From positions 186,001 through 250,000 of the forward strand of contig CAVSQX010000003.1 of NCBI GenBank assembly GCA_963730225.1: a stretch of 64,000 nt of DNA. The letters are read 5' to 3'. A model generated the notes under the pieces. That model saw only the letters and a program-made list of their open reading frames with translations. It was not told the DNA's origin and made no database searches. The position numbers were made by a program, and so were the translations under genes. Position 1 is the stretch's first letter, and every line of letters starts with the position of its first letter. This DNA comes from CAVSQX01 sp963730225 (GTDB lineage: Bacteria; Planctomycetota; Phycisphaerae; Tepidisphaerales; Tepidisphaeraceae). This document shows positions 16,987 through 26,906 of the stretch, one piece after another.

Positions 16987-17661
16987 TCAGGCGACCCTTC
17001 GCCCACGGCGGAGCAACGCAAGGCCGCCGACGCTCAGCAGAACCATCGAAGTGGGCTCAGGCAACGGCTGGAGTTGCACCAGCGTTGGGCCGTTGTTCTG
17101 TGGAATAAACGGACCGCCGTTGAGCGACAGTTCGGTGAAGACGTCGAAGAACGAAGTGATTGTATACATGCCCGGGCCGTCGGCGACGATGCTTGTCTGG
17201 CCAACCGTGGGGTTGGCCGGATCGAGCATAATCTCAACCGAATTGCCCAGGACGGTGCCGGTCAAATCCATGGAAAGCATCTGCGTATTGAACGTGCCCG
17301 TGACGTTGCCGACTTTGCCGAAGCAGTCAACGCTCACCGGGCCGCTCAGCGTGAAGGGAACGTTCGGGCTGCTATTGATCGAAACCAACCCCGTCGCCTG
17401 CGAATCGAACGTCTCGGTTTCGGTGCCGGTCGTGGTGTCGTCCTGGTACTTGGCCGAATTGGCGAACGGCTGATGCGAAACTTCCGACATTACAATCGCC
17501 AACCCCGCCCCGCTGTAATCCGCATGCACCTGCTGCGGCGACATGTACGCCCCGGTGTCCGGCGGAAGGTTCGGATTAGCCGTGGTGACCTGCGCACCGG
17601 CAGCCGCAGCGAACGTGAACAAAGCCGCCAAGCTGACGCCCAATTGCCGAGTCGAAACCAT
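16987..17661 (-). CDS. PEP-CTERM sorted exported protein
   Basis: A 224-residue protein with a signal peptide (MVSTRQLGVSLAALFTFAAA) and a C-terminal PEP-CTERM signal: PEPTSMVLLSVGGLALLRRG, i.e. PEP, hydrophobic helix, Arg-rich tail. Such tails are cut by exosortase in Gram-negative bacteria with extracellular polysaccharide. The mature part is a beta-rich domain with no motif that I recognise. The start at 17661 is set by a perfect AGGAGG Shine-Dalgarno six bases upstream. No exosortase gene is in the window. Confidence 0.85.
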   Translation of the reverse strand: MVSTRQLGVSLAALFTFAAAAGAQVTTANPNLPPDTGAYMSPQQVHADYSGAGLAIVMSEVSHQPFANSAKYQDDTTTGTETETFDSQATGLVSINSSPNVPFTLSGPVSVDCFGKVGNVTGTFNTQMLSMDLTGTVLGNSVEIMLDPANPTVGQTSIVADGPGMYTITSFFDVFTELSLNGGPFIPQNNGPTLVQLQPLPEPTSMVLLSVGGLALLRRGRRVA

Positions 17662-18163
17662 TTGAACCTCCTGTGAGTTACCTGAACCACCGACGCGCGT
17701 TGGCTTCCGCTTACGGACTTTTCCGATCGACTGCCCGACCACGGACGCCCCAGAGATCAGTTCGTATTCTCACCAGGAACGGAACAACAGACTGGCAGAA
17801 ATGCGCTTTAACAGGTTAATTTATACATGAGATCGATTACTTTGCAACGGAAAACTTCAAAATGCTGCGAATGCTGGTAAAGGGTGAATTGGGCGATTCT
17901 TGCGGTCATAAATAATGGCGAGCCGCGTCGAAAAATGCGCTTAGGCGAATAGCACTTCGTTGGCCCGTTGATTGGCCAACTTCTTGAACCGGCAAGCTTC
18001 AAAGGACCCGCCGAAGTCCTGGTGTTCATTGTCCGGGCACGATGTATTCGAAAGCTCATTCTTCTGATGACCGTCTCGTGGTTCAGAAGTTATCTCGCCG
18101 CAGGCATCGGTGTCACCGCGCCGATTGTTGGTAGCTCGGTCCTACCGCCGGTAAGATCACTCC
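17662..18163. other. Intergenic region between divergent genes, with a small hairpin
   Basis: About 500 bases without a convincing gene. It is AT-richer than its surroundings between 17808 and 17950. It should contain promoters for the PEP-CTERM gene and for the methyltransferase. A hairpin GTTGGCC/GGCCAAC (17959-17965 and 17974-17980) with an 8-base loop is the only structure I noticed. An 83-codon minus-strand frame here has no coding features. Confidence 0.5.
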
Positions 18164-19153
18164 GTGTCCATCGAGTCAATTGAAAGCGAAGCGGCCTTAT
18201 TCGATGAACTCGTCGTTGGCAGCGGACTCGATGAACTCATCCCCAAACTCGCCCGTGACCAAGCCGCAATTCGGCAGATCGAATCGGCCGTTCGCGCCCG
18301 AAAAACCCGCCACGAACTGATCCATGGCGACGCTCGCTCTGCGTCCGCCCTTGCTCCCAATTCCATCCATTTGGTTCTCACCTCGCCTCCGTACTGGACA
18401 CTCAAGCGCTACAACGATCACGATGAACAGCTCGGCCACATCGTCGATTACGACCAGTTCATGGCTTCATTGGACGATGTCTGGAAGAATTGTTTCCACG
18501 CTTTGGTCCCCGGCGGCCGGCTCATCGTCAACGTCGGCGACGTGTGCCTCTCGCGCCGAAAAAACAACGGCCGACACACCGTCGTTCCGCTTCACGCCGG
18601 CATTCAGGAGCGCTGCCGTTCCATCGGCTTCGATAATCTCTCGCCCATCATCTGGCACAAGATCGCCAACGCCGCCTACGAAGTCTCCGGCGGTGCCGGA
18701 TTCCTCGGCAAACCCTACGAGCCCAACGCCGTCATCAAAAACGACATCGAGTTCGTACTCATGCAACGCAAGCCCGGCGGCTACAGAAGTCCAACTCCGC
18801 TCGAGCGCCTTCTCAGCATCATCAGCGCCGAGAATTATCAAACTTGGTTCCGCCAAATCTGGTCCGATCTTCCCGGCACGTCTCACCCGCGCCATCCGGC
18901 TCCGTACCCCACGGAATTTGCCGAACGCCTCATCCGCATGTTCTCCTTCGTCGGCGATACCGTTCTCGATCCCTTCATGGGCACGGGCACAACCAATGTG
19001 GCTTGCGCTAATTGGGGGCGCAATAGTATCGGAATCGAAGTAGACACCAATTACTTCGAGACCGCACGCCACCGCGTATCGGATTGCGGTGCTGACTTGT
19101 ATTTTTCCTCCAGCGTAACCACCCGAGTGCACGCGCATGCGAAATCTCGATAG
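18164..19153 (+). CDS. Type II DNA methyltransferase, SPPY class
   Basis: A 329-residue site-specific DNA methyltransferase. TSPPYWTLK (catalytic motif IV, SPPY) comes before DPFMGTGTTNVA (SAM-binding motif I), which is the beta-class order. SPPY motifs are most common in N4-cytosine enzymes but also occur in adenine enzymes, so the modified base is not certain. GTG at 18164 is the likely start. The 3' end overlaps the endonuclease gene by 17 bases, giving a tight restriction-modification pair in which the methylase is read first. The codon pattern is not obviously different from neighbours. Confidence 0.88.
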   Translation: MSIESIESEAALFDELVVGSGLDELIPKLARDQAAIRQIESAVRARKTRHELIHGDARSASALAPNSIHLVLTSPPYWTLKRYNDHDEQLGHIVDYDQFMASLDDVWKNCFHALVPGGRLIVNVGDVCLSRRKNNGRHTVVPLHAGIQERCRSIGFDNLSPIIWHKIANAAYEVSGGAGFLGKPYEPNAVIKNDIEFVLMQRKPGGYRSPTPLERLLSIISAENYQTWFRQIWSDLPGTSHPRHPAPYPTEFAERLIRMFSFVGDTVLDPFMGTGTTNVACANWGRNSIGIEVDTNYFETARHRVSDCGADLYFSSSVTTRVHAHAKSR

Positions 19154-19853
19154 CCGCCTCCGAAAAGCCGTGCGGCATTTCTGGCAAACGCGCCAGGAGC
19201 AGTCCAACCGACAACTCGGCGCAGGTGCGGGCGACCGTGGCACCCGCAGCGCCGTGACCGGTGGCAAGCAAATGGACGGTTTCATTCGGCTCGTCCGTGA
19301 CCTGCTGATCGACGCCAAAGTGCCCCAGGATTGCATTGCCATCGACAAGCGAATCGAACTGCCCGGCTGGTTCCGCGCCGAAAAGAAATGGGATCTGGTC
19401 ATCGTGCGCAACAAGGAACTGCTCGCCGCCGTCGAGTTCAAATCACAAATCGGCCCCTCGTTCGGCAACAATTTCAACAACCGAACCGAAGAAGCCCTCG
19501 GCAGCGCAACCGACATCTGGGCCGCCTATCGTGAAGGTGCGTTTCGCCCATCCGCGCGCCCATTTCTGGGATATCTCATGCTTTTGGAGGATTGCCCCCG
19601 ATCCAATTCTCCCGTCAAAGTCGTGTCCCCGCATTTTCCCGTCTTCCCCGAGTTCCGCGGGGCCTCGTACGGTGATCGATACGCGGTCCTGATCGAGAAA
19701 CTTCTGCGCGAACGGCTTTACGACGGCGCTTGTCTCCTTCTTTCAAACCCGGCGTCGGCGTCTAAAGGTGATTATCACGAGCCGCATCCCGAATTGACCT
19801 TCTTCAAATTCGTCGCCCCTCTCCTGGCCCAAGTCGCGTCGATTTGCTCATAG
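19137..19853 (+). CDS. Type II restriction endonuclease, PaeR7I-like
   Basis: A 238-residue protein resembling the PaeR7I/XhoI family, which cuts CTCGAG. Supporting segments are the N-terminal AVRHFWQTRQEQ, AVTGGKQMDGFIRLVRDL, the catalytic-type WDLVIVRNKELLAAVEFKSQ (D...ExK) and the very family-typical GPSFGNNFNNRTEEALGSA. The gene overlaps the methyltransferase end and shares its direction. Recognition of CTCGAG is an inference from family likeness only. The C-terminus is intact, with HPELTFFKFVAPL. Confidence 0.85.
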   Translation: MRNLDSRLRKAVRHFWQTRQEQSNRQLGAGAGDRGTRSAVTGGKQMDGFIRLVRDLLIDAKVPQDCIAIDKRIELPGWFRAEKKWDLVIVRNKELLAAVEFKSQIGPSFGNNFNNRTEEALGSATDIWAAYREGAFRPSARPFLGYLMLLEDCPRSNSPVKVVSPHFPVFPEFRGASYGDRYAVLIEKLLRERLYDGACLLLSNPASASKGDYHEPHPELTFFKFVAPLLAQVASICS

Positions 19854-19898
19854 GACTCAAAAGGCGACATCAGTCGAAACAGAGGACTTCTTTCTGCC

Positions 19899-21230
19899 TT
19901 ACTGATTATCCGCATTCCCCGGCACGCAAAGCACCAGAACCGATCCCATCGCCAACGACGCCGCCACCAGCAGCAATCCCGCCGCGAAACTCCCGGTGCG
20001 ATCCTTGGCGTAGCCGATGGCGTAGGGGGCGGCGAAGCCGGACAACGCGCCGACGGAATTGATGACGGCGATGCCGGCGGCGGCGGCGGTGTTGCGGAGG
20101 TAGCGGGTGGGGATGGCCCAGAAGGGACCCAATGAGCCGAAGATGCCGACGGCGGCGACGCAGAGGGCCGCGATTCCCACGGCCGCGCCGGTGGTTGCGG
20201 CCAGTGCGGCGATGCCGATCGCGCCGATGATTGCGCAGATGGCCACGTGATAGCGACGCTGAGTTGCGGTATCTGCATGAGCGCCGATGGCGACCATCGT
20301 GATCGCGCCGACCACGAATGGCACGGCCGATATGAAGCCGACGATGGAGTCGTCGGAATGCGTCAGGCTCTTGACGATCGATGGAACCCAATACACAAAA
20401 CCGTACAGTCCCATGATCAGCAAAAAATAAATCGCGCTCAGCAGGATCAGTCGGCCGTCGACCGCCGCGCGCAGATCGGCGACGTGATTGATGTTCGGAC
20501 CCCGCTCGTCGGCGGCGAGTTCGGTTTCGATCCATTTCATCTGCTCTCCGGTGAGCCAGGCGACATCGGTGGGTCGGTCGGGGAGAAGATTGGATGTGAG
20601 AATCAGAATTCCCAACAGCATCGGCGGGATCGCTTCAAGAAGAAAAAGCCATTGCCAGCCGTGCAGGCCGGCGAGGCCGTCGAGCTTGAGGAGCAACCCG
20701 GCCAGCGGATTGCCGACGACGCCGGAGAGGGCGGTGGAGGTGAGAAAAAGCGCCAGCGTTTTTGCCCGGTGCGCGGCGGGTATCCAATGCGTCAGGTAAA
20801 ACACGATGCCCGGAAAAAATCCCGCCTCGGCCGCCCCGAGCAGAAATCGCAGCAGATAAAAACTTCTCGGCCCGCGCGTCAGAAACATCGCCGCCGAGCA
20901 GAGGCCCCAGGTGATCATGATGCGGGCGATCCATCGCCGGGCGCCGACACGGTGCAGAATCAGATTGCTCGGCACCTCGAAGAGAAAATAGCCGATGAAA
21001 AACAGGCCCGCCCCCAGCCCGTAGGTGGTGTTGCTAAGATTCGTGTCGGCCAGCATGGTCAGCTTGGCCATCGCCACGTTGGCGCGATCGAGGTAGTTGA
21101 CGATGAAGAGCAAACACAGGAACGGCAGCAGCCGGCGGTGAATTTGCCCAGCGCCGCCGATGCGACGGCCGAGTCGGAAGAAGTGAGAGCAGCGTCGGTC
21201 ATCAGCGGCGCATCCGCGCTTGGGCATCAT
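19899..21230 (-). CDS. MFS transporter, anion:cation symporter type
   Basis: A 443-residue protein with about 12 transmembrane segments. FIVNYLDRANVAMAK (first loop) and PSNLILHRVGARRWIARIM, together with FFPGIVFYLTHWIPAAHRAK (loop 2-3 and TM5), are typical of the ACS family, which takes up organic anions such as phthalate, tartrate or glucarate. The substrate is unknown here. It is convergent with the endonuclease gene, and 221 bases separate its start from the end of the ClC gene, so it is probably a single unit. Confidence 0.85.
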   Translation of the reverse strand: MMPKRGCAADDRRCSHFFRLGRRIGGAGQIHRRLLPFLCLLFIVNYLDRANVAMAKLTMLADTNLSNTTYGLGAGLFFIGYFLFEVPSNLILHRVGARRWIARIMITWGLCSAAMFLTRGPRSFYLLRFLLGAAEAGFFPGIVFYLTHWIPAAHRAKTLALFLTSTALSGVVGNPLAGLLLKLDGLAGLHGWQWLFLLEAIPPMLLGILILTSNLLPDRPTDVAWLTGEQMKWIETELAADERGPNINHVADLRAAVDGRLILLSAIYFLLIMGLYGFVYWVPSIVKSLTHSDDSIVGFISAVPFVVGAITMVAIGAHADTATQRRYHVAICAIIGAIGIAALAATTGAAVGIAALCVAAVGIFGSLGPFWAIPTRYLRNTAAAAGIAVINSVGALSGFAAPYAIGYAKDRTGSFAAGLLLVAASLAMGSVLVLCVPGNADNQ

Positions 21231-21313
21231 AATCGGAAGCGGCGAATCGTCTCATTCCGAACTCAGCGGTTGGGGGAGACAGAAACACTTCGCATCCTCC
21301 AGATTGGATCCAT

Positions 21314-21392
21314 CTCTGCGCCTCGGCGCCTCCGCGTGAGAATTCTTCTTCGTGCGGCGGGAAATAATCTCGCGCAGAGGCGCAAAGGCGCG
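21314..21392. repeat. Imperfect inverted repeat, related style to the long palindromes
   Basis: Arm CTCTGCGCCTCGGCGCCTCC (from 21314) pairs with a complementary arm beginning at 21369; about 19 of the first 23 positions match. The element lies between the ClC stop and the MFS start on the minus strand. It has the same two-armed design as the repeats at 1361 and 13012 but a different core, GCAGAGGCGCAAAGGCGC, so it may be a second family. Confidence 0.65.
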
Positions 21393-21451
21393 ATCGATCG
21401 GCAAACGTCCTTTCAAATTCCGCATCGGAGCGGAATCTTTCGTGCGATGCT

Positions 21452-22890
21452 TCATGCGCTGAGCGTTTGCGACTTGCCCTGCTGGGCCCTTTCGATTTCT
21501 TCGTCGCGCTGGCGCAGCGATTCGTAGATGGGCGGGTTTCCCAGCAGCTCGGGCACGGCATAGGCTGTCACCGAGGCGGCCATCATCGGCAAAATCAGCG
21601 GCCAGCTTCCGGTCATTTCCAAAAGCAGAACCACGCCGGTCAGCGGCGAGCGCACGACGGCCGTGAACAGTGCGGCCATCGCCACGATGGCGTACGGGGC
21701 CGGATCGAAGCCTCGATGCATCGCCAATGCCGCGATTGCCGCAAAAGCCCCGCCCACAAGCGCCCCGATCGAAAGCAGTGGAGCGAATATTCCACCGGGC
21801 GCCCCGCTGCCGTAGGACACCATCGTCAACACGAACCGGGCCGCCACGAATGCGATCAACAACGTGAAGGGGATTTTGTGCACGATGGCCATCGCCGCCA
21901 CGTTTTCCCCGCCCCCGACGAGTTTCGGAGCGAACCATCCCAGCAATCCCGCCAGCGCGCCGGCGAGCGCGCCCTTGGCTCCGCGCGGCCAGCGGCGGGC
22001 GAGGTCGAACAAACTCAGCGATTTCAGCAGCGTCAGGTTGAAGATCACTCCCACCAAACCCGCGACCAGTCCCAGCAGCAGGTAACTTGGCAGAACATCC
22101 GCCGGAAGCACGCTCAGGCGCGGGCTTTGGAATTCGCTGACATTTCCCAGCATGAAGCGAAGCACGACGGTTCCGCTGATGCACGCCATCAACGTGGCCG
22201 TGAAAACACGGGCGGAAAATTTGTGGAGCAGTTCCTCGACGACGAAGATCGTCGCCGCCAGCGGCGCGTTGAATGCGACGGCCAGCCCCGCGCCCGCCCC
22301 GGCGGCGATCAGCGTCCAGGGCTCGGGAAGAAATCGCTTGAGCAGATCCCCGCAGAGCCGGCCGATCGTCCCGCCCATCTGCACCGTCGGGCCTTCGCGG
22401 CCCAGGGCCAATCCGCAGCCGATTCCCAGGGCGCCGCCCATGAATTTCACCGGCAGAATCCAGGCGGCCGCGGGACGAAGATGATTGCGAACCACCGCTT
22501 CGATGCGCGGAATCCCGCTGCCGGCGGTCGTCGGAGCGAATCGCTGGGTGAGATAGCACGCCATCGCCGCCGCCGTCGAACACACGATCACCGGCATGCC
22601 CAACCGATCCAAAGCCAGCGATCGACGTGCGTCCAGACGAGCAGATGCGTTCGCGCCACATCCAATTCTGTCAGCGAATACCGAAACGCGCTTCCGACCA
22701 GCCCCGCCAGCGCCCCGACGATGGCCGCCAGCAGCATCAAAACCAACCATTGCCCGGGACGCGGAGGCAGACGGTCTTCGTCTTCGGCGATTCCCTTAAG
22801 CTGAGCGGCGGCGATCGCCGTCGGCGTGGGAGCCCTGCCGTGGGCATCCCGATCGGGCCAGTGTCTGCGAAAAAAAGTTTGAAACGACAT
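21452..22890 (-). CDS. ClC-type chloride channel/antiporter, frameshifted near 22615
   Basis: The full protein is about 479 residues. Conserved selectivity motifs are GSGIPRIEA, GREGPTVQMGG (gating Glu), GAGLAVAFNAPLAATIFVVEE and GAPGGIFAPLLSIGA. The N-terminal part comes from an ATG at 22890 (MSFQTFFRRHW) and ends in DRW; adding one base in 22614-22617 restores DRLGMPVIVCST and the rest. The full-span length is 3n+2, consistent with one lost base. ClC proteins exchange chloride for protons or conduct chloride. The gene follows hemL by 18 bases and may be co-transcribed. Confidence 0.83.
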
Positions 22891-22908
22891 GGCAATGCCA
22901 CCGGCGAA

Positions 22909-24249
22909 TTATTCTTCACTCCAATCGCCTTTTGCCCAGCCGTTTTTTTCCGCGACATCGGCAAATGCCCGGGCGGCGGCGGCGATCATCTGCCGGATCA
23001 CATCGTCGTCGTGCGCCAAGCCGACAAAAATTGCCTCGAACATGCTGGGGGCCAGATAAATTCCACGATCGAGCATGGCATGGAAAAAGCGGGCGTAGGC
23101 GGCGGTGTCGCCGGAAGTGGCCTGGCGATAATTGGTGACTTTTTGGCCCGAGTTTTTCACGAAGAAAAGTCCGATCATCGAGCCGACGCGATTCACGGCG
23201 ATCGGCACTTTCGATTTTTTCGCAGCCGATTCCAAGCCGACGGCCAACTTGGCGCTGCGGCGTTCGAGGGTTTCGTAGACGCCGGGCTCCTGAAGAACTT
23301 CCAGCGTCGCCAGTCCCGCGCTGGTCGCCAATGGATTTCCGCTGAGCGTGCCCGCCTGGTAGACGCTCCCCGCGGGGCTGATTTGTTCCATCAGCCGGCG
23401 CGGGCCAGCGTACGCTCCGATCGGCAGCCCGCCGCCGATGATTTTGCCCAGGCACGTCAAATCGGGAGCGATGCCGTACAATGTTTGTGCTCCGCCCCAG
23501 GCGACGCGGAAGCCGGTCATGACTTCGTCGAAAATCAGCAGCGAGCCGAATTGGTCGCACAGTTTTCGCAAGCCCTGGAGATAGCCGTGGTGCGGCGCGA
23601 TCACGCCCATGTTGCCGGCGATCGGTTCGACGATGAAGGCGGCGATTTTCTTTCCGTATTTTTTGAACAAAGATTCAGCTCCCGCCAGATCGTTGTATTG
23701 CACCAGCGCGGTCGAGCCGGCGATCGACTTGGGAACGCCGGGACTGCTGGGAACGCCCAGCGTCAACGCGCCGCTGCCCGCCTGCACCAGCAGCCCGTCG
23801 GCGTGCCCGTGGTAACAGCCGATGCATTTGACGATGACGTTTCGCTTCGTGGCCGCGCGGGCCAGGCGGATCGCGCTCATCGTCGCTTCGGTGCCGCTGT
23901 TGACCAGCCGAATCATCTCCATCGCTGGAAGTGCGGAAAGGATCAGGGCGGCCAGTTGCGTTTCCTGCTCGGTCGGAGCGCCGAAGCTGGTGCCCCGACC
24001 AATGGCTTTGGACAGCGCGGCGACGACGCGCTCATGGGCGTGGCCGACGATCATCGGCCCATAGCTGGCGACGTAATCGATGTACGGATTGCCGTCAACG
24101 TCGGTGATCGTGCAGCCGCGGGCTTCCTTGATGAACAGCGGGTCGCCGCCGACGGCTTTAAACGCTCGAACGGGGGAGTTGACGCCCCCGGGAAGAAGCT
24201 GCCGGGCGCGCTCAAACGCCGCCGCCGAATTCGCCGTCTCAAGGGCCAT
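22909..24249 (-). CDS. hemL: Glutamate-1-semialdehyde 2,1-aminomutase
   Basis: A 446-residue PLP enzyme of the C5 heme pathway that makes 5-aminolevulinate. Signature regions are ARQLLPGGVNSPVRAF, VNSGTEATMSAIRLARA, KCIGCYHGHADGLLV, LLIFDEVMTGFRV and the PLP-lysine loop CLGKIIGGGLPIGAYAG. The start at 24249 matches the family; the longer frame adds 19 unlike residues. No loss of catalytic residues was seen. The downstream ClC gene is 18 bases away. Confidence 0.95.
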   Translation of the reverse strand: MALETANSAAAFERARQLLPGGVNSPVRAFKAVGGDPLFIKEARGCTITDVDGNPYIDYVASYGPMIVGHAHERVVAALSKAIGRGTSFGAPTEQETQLAALILSALPAMEMIRLVNSGTEATMSAIRLARAATKRNVIVKCIGCYHGHADGLLVQAGSGALTLGVPSSPGVPKSIAGSTALVQYNDLAGAESLFKKYGKKIAAFIVEPIAGNMGVIAPHHGYLQGLRKLCDQFGSLLIFDEVMTGFRVAWGGAQTLYGIAPDLTCLGKIIGGGLPIGAYAGPRRLMEQISPAGSVYQAGTLSGNPLATSAGLATLEVLQEPGVYETLERRSAKLAVGLESAAKKSKVPIAVNRVGSMIGLFFVKNSGQKVTNYRQATSGDTAAYARFFHAMLDRGIYLAPSMFEAIFVGLAHDDDVIRQMIAAAARAFADVAEKNGWAKGDWSEE

Positions 24250-24696
24250 CGCAACCGAGGATAGAGCATCGCACCTCGAAGATCGAGGCGCGGATTCTCG
24301 TGCCACCGGGAGAACTCAAACCAGACATTCAAGATGATGATCGAGCCGGGTGGTTTTCAGCGCCAGCGCGCCAATCGCACAGATTGATCGATTCGCTGCC
24401 GGTGAAATCGCCGTACCCGCAATCCAAGACAACAGCCCCGAAAAAACGCATAATCTTGAATGTCCCCTTATGCCTTCCCTTGTTTTTCCCGTCGCCACTG
24501 CGCAAGAGCAATCCGATGGAATGCGAAGCGTTGCGGAACTACAGCCCGTTATCGCCACGAAATAGAATCCAAACCCTAATCGTATTGTGGCAACAAGAGC
24601 ACGGCTCAATGTGACGGCATTCGACATGCGAGCAACCAGTCCGCATGCGACAATACCTGCGCGGTTCGCCAAAGAAAAGAAAACCGATGCAGCGAA
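24250..24696. other. Intergenic region between hemL and ftsH
   Basis: About 450 bases with only short overlapping frames on both strands, none with a ribosome-binding site, family motif or credible composition. It is expected to carry the hemL promoter. Two 11-base complementary segments (24325-24335 and 24453-24463) lie 117 bases apart, which may be chance. Confidence 0.45.
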
Positions 24697-26733
24697 CTAT
24701 CCCGGGGACGGCAACGGACCGCCGCCCAGGCGCACATCGGGTTTGGTTGGATCGATCGACGGCGTGATCACCGTGGCGGGGCGGCGGGATTGTTCGCGGT
24801 CCAGCAGTTCGCCGACGGTGGGGCGGGTGATGTTGTCGCCACGCATGATGCGGTCGACGTCGTTGGCATCGAGCGTTTCGTAACGGAGCAGAGCTTTGGC
24901 CAAGGCGTCGATGCGATCGCGGTTGCTTTGCAGCAGCTTGCGGGTTTCGTCGAAGAGGGAATCGATCAGCTTCTTGACTTCCTCGTCGATGGCCCGGGCG
25001 GTTTCCTCGGAATATTCGCGCGATTCGCCGAAACCGCCGAGGAAGTTGGGCTTGTTTTCGTCTTCGCCGTAGAAGACGAAGCCGAGGCGATCGTTCATGC
25101 CCCATTCGGTGACCATTCGCCTGGCGATGGCGGTGGCCTGGCGGATGTCCATGGCCACCCCGCTGTTGGTGTCGCCGGTGAACATTTCCTCGGCCAATCG
25201 GCCGCCGAAGGTCGTTTTGATGAACGCGATGCACCACTTCTTGGAGTAGGAATAGCGGTCCTTTTCGGGCAGGCTCATCGTCGAGCCGAGCGATCGGCCG
25301 CGCGGGATGATGGTGACTTTGTGAATCGGATCGGCGTCGGGCTGCAACAGATATTGCACGACGGCGTGGCCGGCCTCGTGATAGGCGGTGGCGGTCTTTT
25401 CTTTCTCGTCCATCACCCGGCTCTTGTTGGCTCGGCCGAAACGCACCTTGTCGCGCGCTTCTTCCAGATCGTCCTGCTCGATGAATTCCTTGCCCGCCAT
25501 GGTCGCGCCCAGGGCGGATTCATTGATGATGGCGGCCAAATCGGCGCCGCTGAAACCGGGAGTGGCCCGGGCCAGCCGAAGCAAATCGACATTGGGGCCG
25601 AGTTTCACTTTGCGGCTGTGGACTTTGAGAATGTCCAATCGGCCCTTCACATCGGGCAGCGGAACATAAACTTGCCGATCGAATCGGCCGGGGCGTGTCA
25701 GCGCGGGATCGAGAACATCGACGCGATTGGTGCTGGCGACGACGATCACCTGATCGTTGGTGTCGAAGCCGTCCATCTCGACGAGAATGGCGTTGAGGGT
25801 CTGCTCGCGCTCATCGTGTCCGCCGGAAGAGAAACCGGAACCGCGGCGACGGCCGACGGCGTCGATTTCGTCGAGGAAGATGATGCAGGGGCTGTTGTCC
25901 TTGGCCTGCTTGAACAGATCGCGCACCCGGCTGGCGCCGACGCCGACGAACATCTCGACGAAATCCGAGCCGGAGATGCTGAAGAACGGCACATCGGCTT
26001 CGCCGGCGATGGCTTTGGCCAGCAGGGTTTTGCCGGTGCCCGGTTCGCCGACCAGCAGCACGCCGCGCGGAATGCGGCCGCCGAGGCGCTGGAATTTTTT
26101 CGGGTTCTTAAGGAACTCGACGATCTCCATCACCTCTTCCTTGGCCTCCTCGACGCCGGCGACATCTTCGAAGGTGACGTTGGTGTGTTCCTTGCTGGTG
26201 ATCTTGTGTCGGCTGCGGCCGAAGTTGCCGAGCATTCCACCGGCGCCGGCGGAGTTGCGAAGCTGGCGGAAGACAAAGAACCAGATGAAGCCGAAGATCA
26301 ACAGCCACGGAATCAACGGCACCAGCATGTTGATCAGAATGTTCTGATTATTCTCGGCTTTCACCTCGGCGTTGCCGGCATGTTCGAGCAGCCATTGGGT
26401 GAATTGCCATTGCGAAGTCGCCCCGGCGGGAATGGAGGTGCGGAAGTATTGAACCTGTGCCCCGCCGATCACCTGAAAGGTGCGGAAAGTTCCTTCCAAT
26501 TCATCGCCCTCGACAACGACCGATTGCACCAGATTCTGGGTAAGGCGCTGGGAGAATTCGCTCAGAGCGATCTGGGTGGGCTTGCCCTTCATCTGGAGAA
26601 GGGTGATGAGCATGATGGCCAACACGACAAAGAGCACCCAGCCAAAAAGCCCGCGGCCGTAGCGCAGGCCATTGGCGGCGCCGGCGGGGCGATTGTTTTT
26701 GCGCGGTGGGCGTTCAGGACGTTGCTCTGTCAT
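24697..26733 (-). CDS. ftsH: ATP-dependent zinc metalloprotease FtsH
   Basis: A 678-residue membrane AAA+ protease that degrades membrane and short-lived cytosolic proteins. There are two N-terminal helices (about 28-48, WVLFVVLAIMLITLL; about 130-150) around a periplasmic domain. The AAA+ core has GEPGTGKT (Walker A), IIFLDEID (Walker B), the second region of homology (TNRVDVLDPALTRPGRFDR) and the pore loop FVEMFVG. The zinc site is HEAGH. It ends in a Pro-rich tail (about 640-678) that is unusual in length but not in place. Confidence 0.95.
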   Translation of the reverse strand: MTEQRPERPPRKNNRPAGAANGLRYGRGLFGWVLFVVLAIMLITLLQMKGKPTQIALSEFSQRLTQNLVQSVVVEGDELEGTFRTFQVIGGAQVQYFRTSIPAGATSQWQFTQWLLEHAGNAEVKAENNQNILINMLVPLIPWLLIFGFIWFFVFRQLRNSAGAGGMLGNFGRSRHKITSKEHTNVTFEDVAGVEEAKEEVMEIVEFLKNPKKFQRLGGRIPRGVLLVGEPGTGKTLLAKAIAGEADVPFFSISGSDFVEMFVGVGASRVRDLFKQAKDNSPCIIFLDEIDAVGRRRGSGFSSGGHDEREQTLNAILVEMDGFDTNDQVIVVASTNRVDVLDPALTRPGRFDRQVYVPLPDVKGRLDILKVHSRKVKLGPNVDLLRLARATPGFSGADLAAIINESALGATMAGKEFIEQDDLEEARDKVRFGRANKSRVMDEKEKTATAYHEAGHAVVQYLLQPDADPIHKVTIIPRGRSLGSTMSLPEKDRYSYSKKWCIAFIKTTFGGRLAEEMFTGDTNSGVAMDIRQATAIARRMVTEWGMNDRLGFVFYGEDENKPNFLGGFGESREYSEETARAIDEEVKKLIDSLFDETRKLLQSNRDRIDALAKALLRYETLDANDVDRIMRGDNITRPTVGELLDREQSRRPATVITPSIDPTKPDVRLGGGPLPSPG

Positions 26734-26906
26734 GTTGCGTCCTTTTGCAAGGCGGCCGAATTCACCCAGGAGCCTTTTACTGGAATCGACCAGAAACGGC
26801 GAATCGTTGAGTTCATTACGTCCGGTACATCATAAGGTTTGGATGGGGGCAATTTCCATGGGCTGGTGGTTTATTTAACCAACAAACGCGGCCGCCGGGA
26901 ACGACA

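Noticed and set aside
17808..18059. 83-codon minus-strand frame.
   Set aside because: No motif or Shine-Dalgarno; AT-rich intergenic composition.
24325..24463. 11-base complementary pair 117 bases apart.
   Set aside because: Too short and distant to support a function; could be chance.
24316..24672. Possible small lipoprotein on the minus strand between hemL and ftsH.
   Set aside because: No clear signal peptide at its N-terminus, no ribosome-binding site and no family pattern.
24790..26835. 681-codon plus-strand frame.
   Set aside because: Antisense to ftsH; no domain recognised.
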